From assembly GCF_000313615.1 (NCBI RefSeq), contig NZ_AMZQ01000001.1, positions 186,001 to 250,000 of the forward strand: DNA of 64,000 bases. Direction: 5' to 3'. Shown here in pieces: positions 19,219-27,896 of this stretch. The stretch is from Campylobacter showae CSUNSWCD (lineage in GTDB: Bacteria > Campylobacterota > Campylobacteria > Campylobacterales > Campylobacteraceae). Below the pieces are notes generated by a model that worked only from the letters and a program-made list of their open reading frames with translations, ran no database searches and was not told the DNA's origin. Position 1 is the stretch's first letter. Every line of letters starts with the position of its first letter. The translations under genes and the position numbers were made by a program.

Positions 19219-19639
19219 TCTCACGTGAAGCCTTGTAGCGGTTTACTAAAACGTCCACTTTTCTCATAAACGCGTTGTAGATCATTAGCGTAGGTATCGC
19301 GACGATGAGGCCTAGCGCGGTTGCTTTTAGCGCGAGAGACAGGCCGACCATGATGCTTTTAGTATCGATGCCACCGCTCATACCCATGTCGTAAAAGGTT
19401 ACCATGATGCCCGCAACCGTACCCAAAAGCCCGATATATGGCGCATTTGAATAAACGATATAAAGCGTTGTTAAATTTCTGGTTACGCTCTCTTCAAAGT
19501 CGTCTTGATTCTTATAATTTTCAAATTTAACGTTTGCGTAAAAGATCAAGCGCTCTATCGTAAGCCACACTACCGTAAAACTCATAAGCCCTAAAATACC
19601 GATGATAACGTAATCGACGTTGTGTTTGAGAAATTCCAT
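19211..19639 (-). CDS. exbB: biopolymer transport protein ExbB (TonB system)
   Basis: A 142-residue MotA/TolQ/ExbB-family protein with three membrane spans. The diagnostic stretch NAPYIGLLGTVAGIMVTFYDMG is present, followed by LSLALKATALGLIVAIPTLMIYN. It is the short ExbB form, usual in epsilonproteobacteria. It is the first gene of exbB-exbD-tonB, divergent from a heme-type receptor, with a palindrome between them that suggests shared iron control. Confidence 0.95.
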   Translation of the reverse strand: MEFLKHNVDYVIIGILGLMSFTVVWLTIERLIFYANVKFENYKNQDDFEESVTRNLTTLYIVYSNAPYIGLLGTVAGIMVTFYDMGMSGGIDTKSIMVGLSLALKATALGLIVAIPTLMIYNAFMRKVDVLVNRYKASRENA

Positions 19640-19669
19640 TTAATGCCTTCTTATAAAATTTGCGCGCCA

Positions 19670-19675
19670 ATTATA
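19670..19675 (-). promoter_or_regulatory. -10 element for exbB-exbD-tonB
   Basis: On the minus strand a perfect TATAAT (GATATAATTGG) lies 31 bases upstream of the exbB start, embedded in an AT-rich region, as expected for a Campylobacter vegetative promoter. Confidence 0.65.
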
Positions 19676-19718
19676 TCAGATTATGGTATTTATTGTCAAT
19701 AACAAATAAGCAAGTAAT

Positions 19719-19742
19719 ATTTTAGATAAATTTATCTAAAAT
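19719..19742. promoter_or_regulatory. 24-base perfect palindrome, candidate Fur operator
   Basis: Two TTTTAGATAAA half-sites face each other with no spacer, plus one further matching pair at the ends. It sits between exbB and the receptor gene, 114 bases before the receptor start, where an iron repressor would act on both. A second, less perfect AT-rich inverted stretch lies at about 19681-19703. Half-sites resemble but do not equal the classical Fur box. Confidence 0.55.
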
Positions 19743-19855
19743 TTAGTCTTAAGATTATAGTATTCGTTTTCAAAATTTGAGCGGATTAAAGAAAACAAAA
19801 TTTAAATGTTTTTCTAAATCGGCGCAAATTTTCATAAATTTAAAGAGGAGAAAAA

Positions 19856-21862
19856 ATGAGTTTTAACAATGTTGCGAAGATTTCTTTCGTAGCGGCTCTA
19901 GCTATCGGCGCAAACGCCGCCGAGAATGTAACGCTAAGCGGCGTAGAGGTAAGTAGCACTAGCGGTGGCTACGGCGTAGACGACGTAAAAATAAGCACGA
20001 GAAACGCAGGCATACTAAAAGACGTTATGCGCGATATCCCGGGCGTTTACGTAGGCGGTACGAACGGCATGAATCAAAAAATTTACATGAGAGGCGTTAG
20101 CGACCGCGGTCTAAACATCACGATCGACGGCGCTAAGCAAAACGGTAATACTTTTCACCATAACGCAGACCTACTAATCGACCCTGATCTGATCAAAGCC
20201 ATCGACGTTGAGGTCGGCTCGCGCTCTGTAGTAAACGGCGCCGGAGCTCTTGGAGGCTCGGTGGCTTTTAGGACGGTGGACGCTAGAGACCTGCTAGATG
20301 ACGGCGAAATCATCGGCGCTAAAATCAAAACGGGCTACGCCTCAAACAACGACGAATTTTCGCAAGGGCTAATGGTCTTTACCGCGCCCGTCGAGGGGCT
20401 TGACTTTTTAGCCGCGATAAATCACAAAGGTTACGACTACGGCAAGAGCGGCAACGGTAAGAAAATAGGCGGCGACGGCAATGACCTTAGCTATCTTTTT
20501 AAGCTTGGATATAGCTTTTTAGACGCACACAGGATATCGCTCTCTCACGAACACAACCACTACAAGGGACTTTATCCGTTGAGAGCGGAGTTTGGCAGCT
20601 GGCATAGCGGAGGTAATGCCGACGCTAATCGCAAATACGAGCGCGATACGACGACGTTAAAGTACGAATTTACGCCGAGCGAGCTGCTGAACCTCGATGT
20701 AACGGCCTATCATACGAAACATCAGAGGATCGACGATAGCAAATGGGGTGTAAAAACTAGAGGCCTAAGCGCGAAAGCAAAAACAGTGGTAGAAACAGGC
20801 GACGTGACGCAGACGCTAAGATACGGCGCGGAGTACTACCATAGCGAAAACTTCAATAAACCGCAAAACAACCGCCCCGAAAAAGTAAACAACTACTCGT
20901 TTTACTTAGAGGATGCGATCAAATTTGCAGGCCTAACTGTGACTCCTGGCATCAGATACGAGCGTCACGAGTTAAAGACCTATAACGGCACGGGCGCAAA
21001 TATCGGCGGATACAAATACAAATTTGACGAATTTACGCCCGCTCTCGCGCTTGATTACGAGTTTATGAAGGGGCTTGGAGTATTTGCCAGCTACGCTAAA
21101 GTGTTTAGAGGACCGGATGTTATGGAGTCTATGCTAGCTAGCGGCGCTAGTAGGGGTACGGCGCTAGGATACAGAGCAAACCCTGATCTAAAGGCCACTA
21201 CTGGCGATAGCTACGAGATCGGCGGACGCTACAAGGGCGAGTTTAGCGAAACGGGACACGTTAGCTTCGTAGCTAAATACTTTAAAACCAAATACAAAAA
21301 TCTAATCGTAGATAATAACGCAGCAGGCGGGCGTATAAATCCGGTGCTTTATAGGATCAACGCAGGCGGCGCGGATATCGACGGCGTCGAGCTTTTAGCG
21401 AGGTTAAACCTCGATGCGCTAAGCTTAGGTGCTAGCTACACTCATCAAAAAGTAAGATACAAAGACCGCGTGAGTAACGGCAGCGGCGGCTACTACACGT
21501 CAAATATCATCGGCTACCGCGACCAAGGCGACAAATACACCTTTAACGCCGAGTATTCGATAAACGCTATCGATACGCTTGTGGGCTATAATCTTATTTA
21601 TTTTGCCTCAAAAGACACGACGAGCGCTGGCAACGACGCTGCCGTACATATCCCGAGCTACGCCGTGAGCGACATCTATCTCACTTATGCGCCAAGCGGC
21701 GGTAAATTTAAAGGACTTGAGATAAACGCAGGCGTTTATAACGTATTTAACAAAGCCTACGTCTCGCACTCTCAAAGAATGGCCCAGTACACGGGCGATG
21801 CGAACGCAATCGACTGGGAGCCGGGCAGAAACTTTAAGGTGAACGTCTCTTATAAATTTTAA
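19856..21862 (+). CDS. TonB-dependent outer-membrane receptor, probably heme/hemoglobin (ChuA/HmuR type)
   Basis: This 668-residue protein has a signal peptide ending near IGANA, a plug domain (KDVMRDIPGVYVGG, YMRGVSDRGLNITIDG) and a 22-strand-type barrel that ends in a terminal Phe (NVSYKF). The heme-receptor landmarks are present in modified form: FRGP (for FRAP) near residue 421 and NPDLK near 446. No separate TonB box is obvious beyond NVTLSGVEVSS near the mature N-terminus. AAAGAGGAG precedes the ATG. It is divergent from exbB-exbD-tonB, which would energise it. Heme as ligand is inferred from the motifs. Confidence 0.9.
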   Translation: MSFNNVAKISFVAALAIGANAAENVTLSGVEVSSTSGGYGVDDVKISTRNAGILKDVMRDIPGVYVGGTNGMNQKIYMRGVSDRGLNITIDGAKQNGNTFHHNADLLIDPDLIKAIDVEVGSRSVVNGAGALGGSVAFRTVDARDLLDDGEIIGAKIKTGYASNNDEFSQGLMVFTAPVEGLDFLAAINHKGYDYGKSGNGKKIGGDGNDLSYLFKLGYSFLDAHRISLSHEHNHYKGLYPLRAEFGSWHSGGNADANRKYERDTTTLKYEFTPSELLNLDVTAYHTKHQRIDDSKWGVKTRGLSAKAKTVVETGDVTQTLRYGAEYYHSENFNKPQNNRPEKVNNYSFYLEDAIKFAGLTVTPGIRYERHELKTYNGTGANIGGYKYKFDEFTPALALDYEFMKGLGVFASYAKVFRGPDVMESMLASGASRGTALGYRANPDLKATTGDSYEIGGRYKGEFSETGHVSFVAKYFKTKYKNLIVDNNAAGGRINPVLYRINAGGADIDGVELLARLNLDALSLGASYTHQKVRYKDRVSNGSGGYYTSNIIGYRDQGDKYTFNAEYSINAIDTLVGYNLIYFASKDTTSAGNDAAVHIPSYAVSDIYLTYAPSGGKFKGLEINAGVYNVFNKAYVSHSQRMAQYTGDANAIDWEPGRNFKVNVSYKF

Positions 21863-21886
21863 TTTCTATTCTAAACTTACGCTTCC

Positions 21887-21914
21887 GGGGGCTTAAATTT
21901 AAGCCCCTTTTTTC
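21887..21914 (+). terminator. strong intrinsic terminator after the heme receptor, with AAATTT at its centre
   Basis: The 20-base perfect palindrome GGGGCTTAAATTTAAGCCCC (21888-21907) is followed by a run of T residues. The uptake-like hexamer AAATTT forms its centre. Confidence 0.9.
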
Positions 21915-22196
21915 TATCTTTTATAAAATTTATTCAAATTTAGCTTTGTTTATTTTTGCTATTTGCGTGAGGAAGGTTGCTTTGTAAAATCCGCTCAAAT
22001 TTAACCTGTTTTTGGCGGAGCGAATAAAATTTGGCTACGGAACATCAAGAATAAAACCTAAATTTGAGCGGTTAAATTTGCGAGCGTTTGGCGTCAAATT
22101 TGACGGACGGTTTTTGGTTTTTATATTTTCAAGATGCTGGTATTGGGAGGTAAATTTTGGGGCAAATTTGAAGTTAAATTTGCTACGGTCAAATTT

Positions 22197-22223
22197 AAAA
22201 AGGCGAGCCGAATTTGACTCGCC
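22197..22223 (-). terminator. intrinsic terminator for the Sel1 lipoprotein gene
   Basis: On the minus strand GGCGAG…CTCGCC form a stem around a ten-base loop and are followed by TTTTT (22197-22201). It lies 49 bases past the stop of the gene at 22272. Confidence 0.75.
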
Positions 22224-22271
22224 GTAGTAAATTTAACGCCGAATTTAAATGCGTTAAATTTACAGTTTTTA

Positions 22272-22880
22272 TTATCGCTTTCTGCCCATTCTTTTTAGAT
22301 TGTCGCATGCAGACGTGTCGCCGCTAAAGCACGCCGAGCGATAGATGCTTCTAGCTTTTGTTTCATCCTGCGCCACGCCTAGTCCGTGTTCGTAGAGGAC
22401 CGCAGTGTTTGTGCAGCACGGTACGTCGCCTAGTTTGCAGCCTCTATCGTAGGCCGACATGGCGTTTGCATAGTCCGGTTCTTTGCCGTCGATTGCCGAG
22501 CGATAAAATTCGCCTAAGTAGTAGCAAGAGTACGCCCCGCCGTTCGTGCATGAGGCGCTATAGATTTCAAGTGCTTTGTTTGCGTCTTTGCTTACGCCAA
22601 GGCCGGTTTGGTACATGTTGGCGAGGTTTGTGCAGGCGGCTTGATAGTTGTTTTTGCACGCTCTTTCATAGTATTTTAGAGCGGTTTTATGATCTTGCAA
22701 ATTTTGATAACTGATGGCAAGATCGTTGCACGCGGAGTAGTTGCCGCTTTCGCATTTGGGTTTTAGTACTTCTATGGCGCGTTTGTTAAAATCATAGTCC
22801 GGGTTGTCGCTAGGGCCGCCGCTTGAAGCTGCGCATCCTACGAATAAAAACCCGATAAAGGCAAGAAGTAAATTTCTCAT
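22272..22880 (-). CDS. Cys-rich Sel1-repeat lipoprotein (Hcp-like)
   Basis: A protein of about 202 residues. It begins with a lipoprotein signal (MRNLLLAFIGFLFVGC, lipobox FVGC) and then has four to five Sel1/TPR-like repeats, each with a Cys pair about eight or nine residues apart (for example CESGNYSAC, CKNNYQAAC, CTNGGAYSC, CFSGDTSAC). This is the layout of Helicobacter cysteine-rich (Hcp) proteins, with repeat-internal disulfides, expected in the periplasm or outer membrane. I prefer the ATG at 22880, well spaced from GGAAAGG; the frame is open up to 22913. Exact function is unknown. Confidence 0.85.
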   Translation of the reverse strand: MRNLLLAFIGFLFVGCAASSGGPSDNPDYDFNKRAIEVLKPKCESGNYSACNDLAISYQNLQDHKTALKYYERACKNNYQAACTNLANMYQTGLGVSKDANKALEIYSASCTNGGAYSCYYLGEFYRSAIDGKEPDYANAMSAYDRGCKLGDVPCCTNTAVLYEHGLGVAQDETKARSIYRSACFSGDTSACDNLKRMGRKR

Positions 22881-22899
22881 TTTCATCCTTTCCGTAGTT

Positions 22900-24243
22900 T
22901 TAAAATTGTCCAAAGAGGTCGTTTAACGCTTCGCTGATGCTAGGATGGGTGAAAATCTGATTTTTAAAGAAATCAGCACCCGCGCCTAGAGCCATTGCGA
23001 TGGCGATTTCGTTGATAAGCTCGTTTGCATAAACGCAGTGAAATGCCGCGCCTAAAATTTTGCCGCTTTTTGCGTCCACGATCGCTTTTAAAAATCCGGT
23101 TTCGTTGCCGACTACCTTTGCGCCGGGAACTGCTGCTAGCGGGAGTTTTAGGACTTTAAAGTCTAAATTTTGCGTCGCGGCCCGTTTTTCGCTTAGCCCG
23201 ATGCTAGCTAGCGGAGTCTCGGTAAAAAGCGTGCTGGCGTGAGGAGAGCGGTTTAGAGTGCTGCGTTTGCCAGCGCCAAAAAGCTTGTCAAAGACGATAC
23301 GAAAATCATCTAGACTCGTATAGGTAAAAAGCTCACCACCGCGAACGTCGCCTACTGCATAGATATGCGGCTGGTCGGTTTGCAAAAACTCGTTTACGAG
23401 CACGTTTCCTTTGGCGTCGGTTTGTACGCCCGCCGCGCTTAAATTTAGCTCCGCAGTCGCCGCTACTCGTCCGGTCGCTAGTAAAAACGCGTCCGCTTCA
23501 AGGCATTTTGTTTCACCGTTTTGAGTAAAAATCAGCGCGCAATCTTTTAAATTTTTAACTTCGCAACCCTCTAAAATTTCGATCCCTTGCGTTTGTAGTA
23601 GCGCCTTTACGCTCTCTCTCACGTCATCGTCCTCGTTTTTTAGTACGCCCGAGCGAGCTACGATAGTGACTTTTGAGCCAAACTCGGCAAACATCGAGGC
23701 AAACTCAAGCCCGATGTATCCGCCGCCTACGACTACTAGGTGCTTTGGAAGCGTTTTTAGATTTAAAATCCCCGTGCTGTCGTAAGCCAAATTTGAACTA
23801 ACCTCAAAGCTAGGTTTTTCGTTAACGGAGCCTGTATTTATAACGATAGTCGGCGCGGTAAGTAGGCTTTTTGAGCCGTCTGCGGCCGCGACTTCGACGC
23901 TATTTTTATCTACAAATTTAGCCGTACCGTTTATCACGTCAATGTTTGCATTATCATCAAGCATCGCGAAATTTTTGGCTCTAAGCGCGGAGATTAGCTT
24001 GTCTTTCTTTTCGACGCTAAGCGTGAAATACTCGCCTGCGACGTTATTGTTGACGTATTTTGCCTCTTTGCTTAAATTTACTAGTTTTTTAGTCGGAATG
24101 CAGCCGACGTTTATGCACGTACCGCCATACATCTGCGCCGATTTTTCGATCACGGCAACTTTTTTACCTAAATTTGCGGCTTTTACGGCGAGGGTTTTGC
24201 CGGCCTTGCCAAAGCCGATGATGATGATATCGTAGTTTTTCAT
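22900..24243 (-). CDS. pyridine nucleotide-disulfide oxidoreductase, RclA-like
   Basis: A 447-residue flavoprotein with FAD-binding IIIIGFGKAGKTLA, the redox pair in GGTCINVGCIPTKKL, the NAD(P) fold in LVVVGGGYIGLEFASMF, and the dimer interface ending in THPSISEALNDLF with the usual C-terminal His. The N-terminus closely recalls E. coli RclA, the reactive-chlorine-protective copper reductase, and there is no heavy-metal domain as in MerA. The start overlaps the upstream gene by ATGA. A role in oxidant or copper stress is inference from family. Confidence 0.88.
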   Translation of the reverse strand: MKNYDIIIIGFGKAGKTLAVKAANLGKKVAVIEKSAQMYGGTCINVGCIPTKKLVNLSKEAKYVNNNVAGEYFTLSVEKKDKLISALRAKNFAMLDDNANIDVINGTAKFVDKNSVEVAAADGSKSLLTAPTIVINTGSVNEKPSFEVSSNLAYDSTGILNLKTLPKHLVVVGGGYIGLEFASMFAEFGSKVTIVARSGVLKNEDDDVRESVKALLQTQGIEILEGCEVKNLKDCALIFTQNGETKCLEADAFLLATGRVAATAELNLSAAGVQTDAKGNVLVNEFLQTDQPHIYAVGDVRGGELFTYTSLDDFRIVFDKLFGAGKRSTLNRSPHASTLFTETPLASIGLSEKRAATQNLDFKVLKLPLAAVPGAKVVGNETGFLKAIVDAKSGKILGAAFHCVYANELINEIAIAMALGAGADFFKNQIFTHPSISEALNDLFGQF

Positions 24244-24545
24244 ATGTTTTTTCCTAGTATGTAGTGCGTAGTTTCATTCACTTTTTTTATGTTTATCTTG
24301 TTTTTTTCAGCCCAGTTTTCGATCACGTTTAGCGCACCGGGCATTTTGCCCGCGTTTTTTATCTTAAACACGTCCTCGCTGCCACTCATCGCGACAAAGC
24401 TACCAAGCGGTTTTAGGTGGTCGTTTAGCGTGACGATGCTGCTTAAATTTAACCCGTCGCAGTTGTTTAGGATGCGTTTAACTTGCGCGGTGGTTGCGTC
24501 GTTTTCGTTGTAGCCTAGTTGGTTTAAGAGAGCTGAAATTTCCAT
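24240..24545 (-). CDS. small conserved-looking protein of unknown function, coupled to the RclA-like gene
   Basis: A 101-residue soluble protein without signal or membrane segment. I do not recognise it. It has an N-terminal helical part with one Cys (RILNNCDGLNLSSIVTLNDHLKPLGSFVAMS) and a C-terminal NKINIKKVNETTHYILGKN. AAAGGAAA lies upstream of the ATG. Its stop overlaps the RclA-like start by four bases and prfB ends 11 bases upstream, so it is co-transcribed with both. It might assist the flavoprotein, but only proximity suggests this. Confidence 0.75.
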   Translation of the reverse strand: MEISALLNQLGYNENDATTAQVKRILNNCDGLNLSSIVTLNDHLKPLGSFVAMSGSEDVFKIKNAGKMPGALNVIENWAEKNKINIKKVNETTHYILGKNI

Positions 24546-24556
24546 ATTTTTCCTTT

Positions 24557-25657
24557 CTAGTTTATGCTTTTTTGGCTTACTAAAACGCCCTCGATGAGCT
24601 TTTTTATGTCGCCGTCTAGTATCGCGTCGGTTTGGCTATACGCCTCGCCGCTGCGGTTGTCTTTAACCTGCTGATACGGGAAAAGCACGTATGAGCGGAT
24701 CTGGTGACCCCAGCCGATCTCGCTTTTTTCGATGCTGCCCGCGGCTTCTTGCTGTTTCATTAGCTCTAGCTCATACAGGCGCGATTTTAGCATTTTCATC
24801 GCTGTGGCTTTGTTTTTGTGCTGGCTGCGGTCGTTTTGACACTGCACGACGATGCCAGTAGGCGCGTGAGTGATGCGTACGGCAGACTCTGTTTTATTTA
24901 CGTGCTGACCGCCTGCTCCGCCTGCACGGTAGGTATCGATTTTTAGGTCTTTTTCGTCGATTTCTATCTCGATATCGTCATCGATCTCCGGGCTTACCAT
25001 CACGCTGGTAAAGCTAGTATGGCGGCGGCCCGCGCTATCAAACGGACTGGTTCGCACTAAGCGGTGGATACCGTTTTCAGCCTTTAGATAACCGTAGGCG
25101 TTTACGCCTTTAACGATAAAGCTAACGTCCTTTAGCCCGGCTTCTTCGCCCTCTTGGAAGTCTAGAGTTTCGACCTTAAAACCTTCTCTTTCGCAAAAGC
25201 GCAGGTACATGCGGTATAGCATACTCGCCCAGTCGTTGCTCTCAGTGCCGCCAGCGCCCGGGTGGATGGTGACGATAGCGTTTTTGCCGTCGTCCTCGCC
25301 GCTAAGCAGCATAGAAATTTCTAAATTTACTATCTTATCCTCTAACTCGCCAGCCTCGGCAAATAGCGAATTTATCGTCTCTTCGTCGTTTTCAGAGTTT
25401 GCCAGCTCGTATAGATCCTTTGCGTCGTCTACGGCGCTTTTAGCGTTTAGGAAGTTATTTAAGATGTTTGAAATTTTAGTTTTTTCCTTGCCGATTGCGC
25501 CCGCTTTTGCGATGTCTTGCCAGAAATTTTGATCGTTTTCCATCTCCTCGATCTCTTTTAGGCGAGCTTTGATGCTCTCGGGTTTTACGACGCCAGCTAT
25601 ATTTTCTACTTTTGTGTTTAGTGTTTTTAGGAGTTCAGTGTATTCGTAATTATCCAA
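24557..25657 (-). CDS. prfB: peptide chain release factor 2
   Basis: This 366-residue class I release factor recognises UGA and UAA. It has the GGQ peptidyl-hydrolysis motif in [17 protein letters not shown] and the SPF-type stop-codon motif in [12 protein letters not shown]. The reading frame is continuous: the programmed +1 frameshift known from E. coli prfB is absent. The start is TTG at 25657 behind AAAAGG. It is first in a leftward group with the small unknown gene and the RclA-like gene, and divergent from panC. Confidence 0.97.
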   Translation of the reverse strand: MDNYEYTELLKTLNTKVENIAGVVKPESIKARLKEIEEMENDQNFWQDIAKAGAIGKEKTKISNILNNFLNAKSAVDDAKDLYELANSENDEETINSLFAEAGELEDKIVNLEISMLLSGEDDGKNAIVTIHPGAGGTESNDWASMLYRMYLRFCEREGFKVETLDFQEGEEAGLKDVSFIVKGVNAYGYLKAENGIHRLVRTSPFDSAGRRHTSFTSVMVSPEIDDDIEIEIDEKDLKIDTYRAGGAGGQHVNKTESAVRITHAPTGIVVQCQNDRSQHKNKATAMKMLKSRLYELELMKQQEAAGSIEKSEIGWGHQIRSYVLFPYQQVKDNRSGEAYSQTDAILDGDIKKLIEGVLVSQKSIN

Positions 25658-25689
25658 AATTTAAGACCTTTTTTGTGCTTTTTGGCGTG

Positions 25690-25695
25690 ATTATA
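25690..25695 (-). promoter_or_regulatory. -10 element for prfB
   Basis: A minus-strand TATAAT within ATGTTATAATCACG lies 32 bases upstream of the prfB start. Confidence 0.65.
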
Positions 25696-25726
25696 ACATA
25701 TTTGTAAGAGTAAAGATAAAATTTGA

Positions 25727-25732
25727 TATAAT
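25727..25732 (+). promoter_or_regulatory. -10 element for panC-rimO-tilS
   Basis: TATAAT in GATATAATCGCGC lies 32 bases before the panC ATG, with an AT-rich upstream part shared with the divergent prfB promoter. Confidence 0.7.
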
Positions 25733-25764
25733 CGCGCGTTAAAATAAAACACAAAGAAGAGAAA

Positions 25765-26586
25765 ATGCAAATTTTAAGAACAGCAGAACAGCTGCGAGAT
25801 TTCGTCGCGGCAAATCCCGAAAATATCGGCTTTGTACCCACGATGGGCGCGCTTCACGACGGACACGCTAGTCTCATAAAAAAGTGCGTAGCGCAGAACA
25901 AAACCGCGATCGTTTCGACCTTCGTAAACCCGACGCAGTTTTTAGCCGGCGAGGACTTTGAGAGCTATCCAAAAAACGAACAAAACGACGCTAAAATTTG
26001 CGAGGAGCTAGGCGTGCACGCGATGTTTGCGCCTGAGGCTAGGGAGCTGTATTTTGATACCGAGCCGCTAATCAGCGCGCCTGAAAATTTAGCAAGCGTG
26101 CTTGAGGGCAAGACTCGCCCTGGACACTTTGACGGCGTGCTTCGCGTGCTAAATAAGCTCTTTAATCTAACAAACGCAAAGCGCGTCTATATGGGCAAAA
26201 AGGACGCGCAGCAGCTGCTCATCGTGCGTAATTTCGTAAAGACCTGTTTTTTAAATTTAGAGATCGTGCCTTGCGAGATCGTTCGCGCGCGAGACGGACT
26301 GGCGCTTAGCTCACGAAACGCCTACCTAGACGAGGGGCAAAAGCTAGAGGCGCTTAAGCTTTCGCATTCGCTTAAAAAAGCCTCAAATTTGATCGCGGCT
26401 GGCGAACTAAGCGCACAAACGATAAAAGGCGAGATGCTACAAACTCTAGAGCCGCTAAACGTCGATTATGTCGCGATCGTGGATAGAAATTTAAACGAGA
26501 TCTCGCTAATAGAGCCGGACAACACCATCATCCTAGTCGCCGCGTATGTAGGCAAAACGCGTCTGATCGACAATCTGTGGGTATAA
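25765..26586 (+). CDS. panC: pantothenate synthetase
   Basis: This 273-residue enzyme joins pantoate and beta-alanine with ATP to make pantothenate for coenzyme A. The HIGH-like ATP-binding motif is in [15 protein letters not shown], followed by FVNPTQF, the adenylate site [10 protein letters not shown] and [12 protein letters not shown], and the KMSKS-like [17 protein letters not shown] lies before the ATG. It is the first gene of a tight group with rimO (one base gap) and tilS. Confidence 0.97.
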   Translation: MQILRTAEQLRDFVAANPENIGFVPTMGALHDGHASLIKKCVAQNKTAIVSTFVNPTQFLAGEDFESYPKNEQNDAKICEELGVHAMFAPEARELYFDTEPLISAPENLASVLEGKTRPGHFDGVLRVLNKLFNLTNAKRVYMGKKDAQQLLIVRNFVKTCFLNLEIVPCEIVRARDGLALSSRNAYLDEGQKLEALKLSHSLKKASNLIAAGELSAQTIKGEMLQTLEPLNVDYVAIVDRNLNEISLIEPDNTIILVAAYVGKTRLIDNLWV

Positions 26587-26587
26587 G

Positions 26588-27895
26588 ATGGGCAAACTTC
26601 ACTTAGTATCATTAGGCTGTAACAAAAATCTGGTGGACTCCGAGATCATGCTCGGACGCCTGCAAAACTACGAGATCACGCCAGATGTCGCCTCTGCTGA
26701 TGTCATCATCGTAAACACCTGCGGCTTTATAAACTCGGCGAAAGAGGAGAGTATCCGCGCGATCCTGGATATGCACGAATCGCGCAAAAAAGGCTCCTTG
26801 CTCGTGGTCACAGGCTGCCTCATGCAGCGCTACCGCGAGGAGCTGATGAAGGAGCTACCGGAGGTCGATCTTTTTACCGGCGTCGGAGACTACGACAAGA
26901 TCGATGAAATCATCCTAAAAAAGCAAAATTTATTTAGCCCGGACACCTACCTGCAAGCAAGCGAAGAGCGCGTGATAACGGGCTCAAACTACCATGCCTA
27001 CATCAAAATTTCAGAAGGCTGTAATCAAAAATGCAGCTTCTGCGCGATCCCAACCTTTAAGGGCAAGCTAAAATCCCGCGCGCTGGAAAATATCGTAGAT
27101 GAGGTGCAAAAGCTCGTAAAAAAGGGCTACTACGACTTTAGCTTCCTCTCGCAAGACAGCAGCTCGTATATGCGCGATCACGCTGTTAGCGACGGGCTCA
27201 TCTCGCTCATTGACGCGGTCGAAAAGATCGAGGGCGTCAAAACCGCACGCATACTTTATCTCTACCCGAGCACCACCTCAAACGCGCTAGTGGAGCGTAT
27301 CATCGCTTCGCCGGTGTTTGCGAACTACTTTGATATGCCGATCCAGCATGCAAGCGATAAAATGCTAAAAATCATGAGGCGTGGAAGCGGCGCGGCGCGG
27401 ATCAAAGAGCTTTTAAATTTGATGAAAAAGGCACCCGGTGCATTTTTACGAACGGGCGTCATAGTCGGGCACCCGGGCGAGGGCGAAGCAGAATTTGACG
27501 AGCTTTGTGCGTTTTTGCAGGAGTTTAAATTTGACCGCATTTCGGCGTTTGCTTATTCGAAAGAGGAGGACACGCTCTCGTACGAGATGGAGCAGGTGCC
27601 CGCCAAAATCATCTCAAAGCGCCTAAGCAAGATCGAAAAGATCACTCGTGTCGCGATAGAAGCGAGCTTTGCGCAGGAGCTGGGCAAGAAATTTATCGTA
27701 TCGCTCGAGGGCGAAAGCAGCGAGGGCGAGATGTTTTATGCCGCGAAAAAGGCGCTATGGGATAAGGACATCGACGGCGAAATTTTGATCAACGAAAGCG
27801 ACGTGGAGCAGCTAGAAATCGGCGGTCGCTACTGGTGCGAGATCACGCAGGTAGCGGGCAGCCAGGCGCTGGGCAAGATCACGGCAAAGGCCTAA
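26588..27895 (+). CDS. rimO: ribosomal protein S12 methylthiotransferase
   Basis: A 435-residue radical SAM enzyme that methylthiolates an Asp in protein uS12. It has the N-terminal UPF0004 domain with conserved Cys ([24 protein letters not shown]), the radical SAM CxxxCxxC in [14 protein letters not shown], and a C-terminal TRAM domain. The N-terminal [12 protein letters not shown] pattern separates RimO from its tRNA-acting relative MiaB, which lies at 32453 in the same window. It begins one base after panC. Confidence 0.96.
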   Translation: MGKLHLVSLGCNKNLVDSEIMLGRLQNYEITPDVASADVIIVNTCGFINSAKEESIRAILDMHESRKKGSLLVVTGCLMQRYREELMKELPEVDLFTGVGDYDKIDEIILKKQNLFSPDTYLQASEERVITGSNYHAYIKISEGCNQKCSFCAIPTFKGKLKSRALENIVDEVQKLVKKGYYDFSFLSQDSSSYMRDHAVSDGLISLIDAVEKIEGVKTARILYLYPSTTSNALVERIIASPVFANYFDMPIQHASDKMLKIMRRGSGAARIKELLNLMKKAPGAFLRTGVIVGHPGEGEAEFDELCAFLQEFKFDRISAFAYSKEEDTLSYEMEQVPAKIISKRLSKIEKITRVAIEASFAQELGKKFIVSLEGESSEGEMFYAAKKALWDKDIDGEILINESDVEQLEIGGRYWCEITQVAGSQALGKITAKA

Positions 27896-27896
27896 A

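Noticed and set aside
22012-22227. 71-codon frame after the heme receptor terminator
   Set aside because: Rich in translated AAATTT repeats, no start signal, and it runs through the terminator of the neighbouring lipoprotein gene.
24557-25657. programmed frameshift in prfB
   Set aside because: The frame is continuous from TTG to stop, with no internal UGA near codon 25, so no frameshift regulation is needed.
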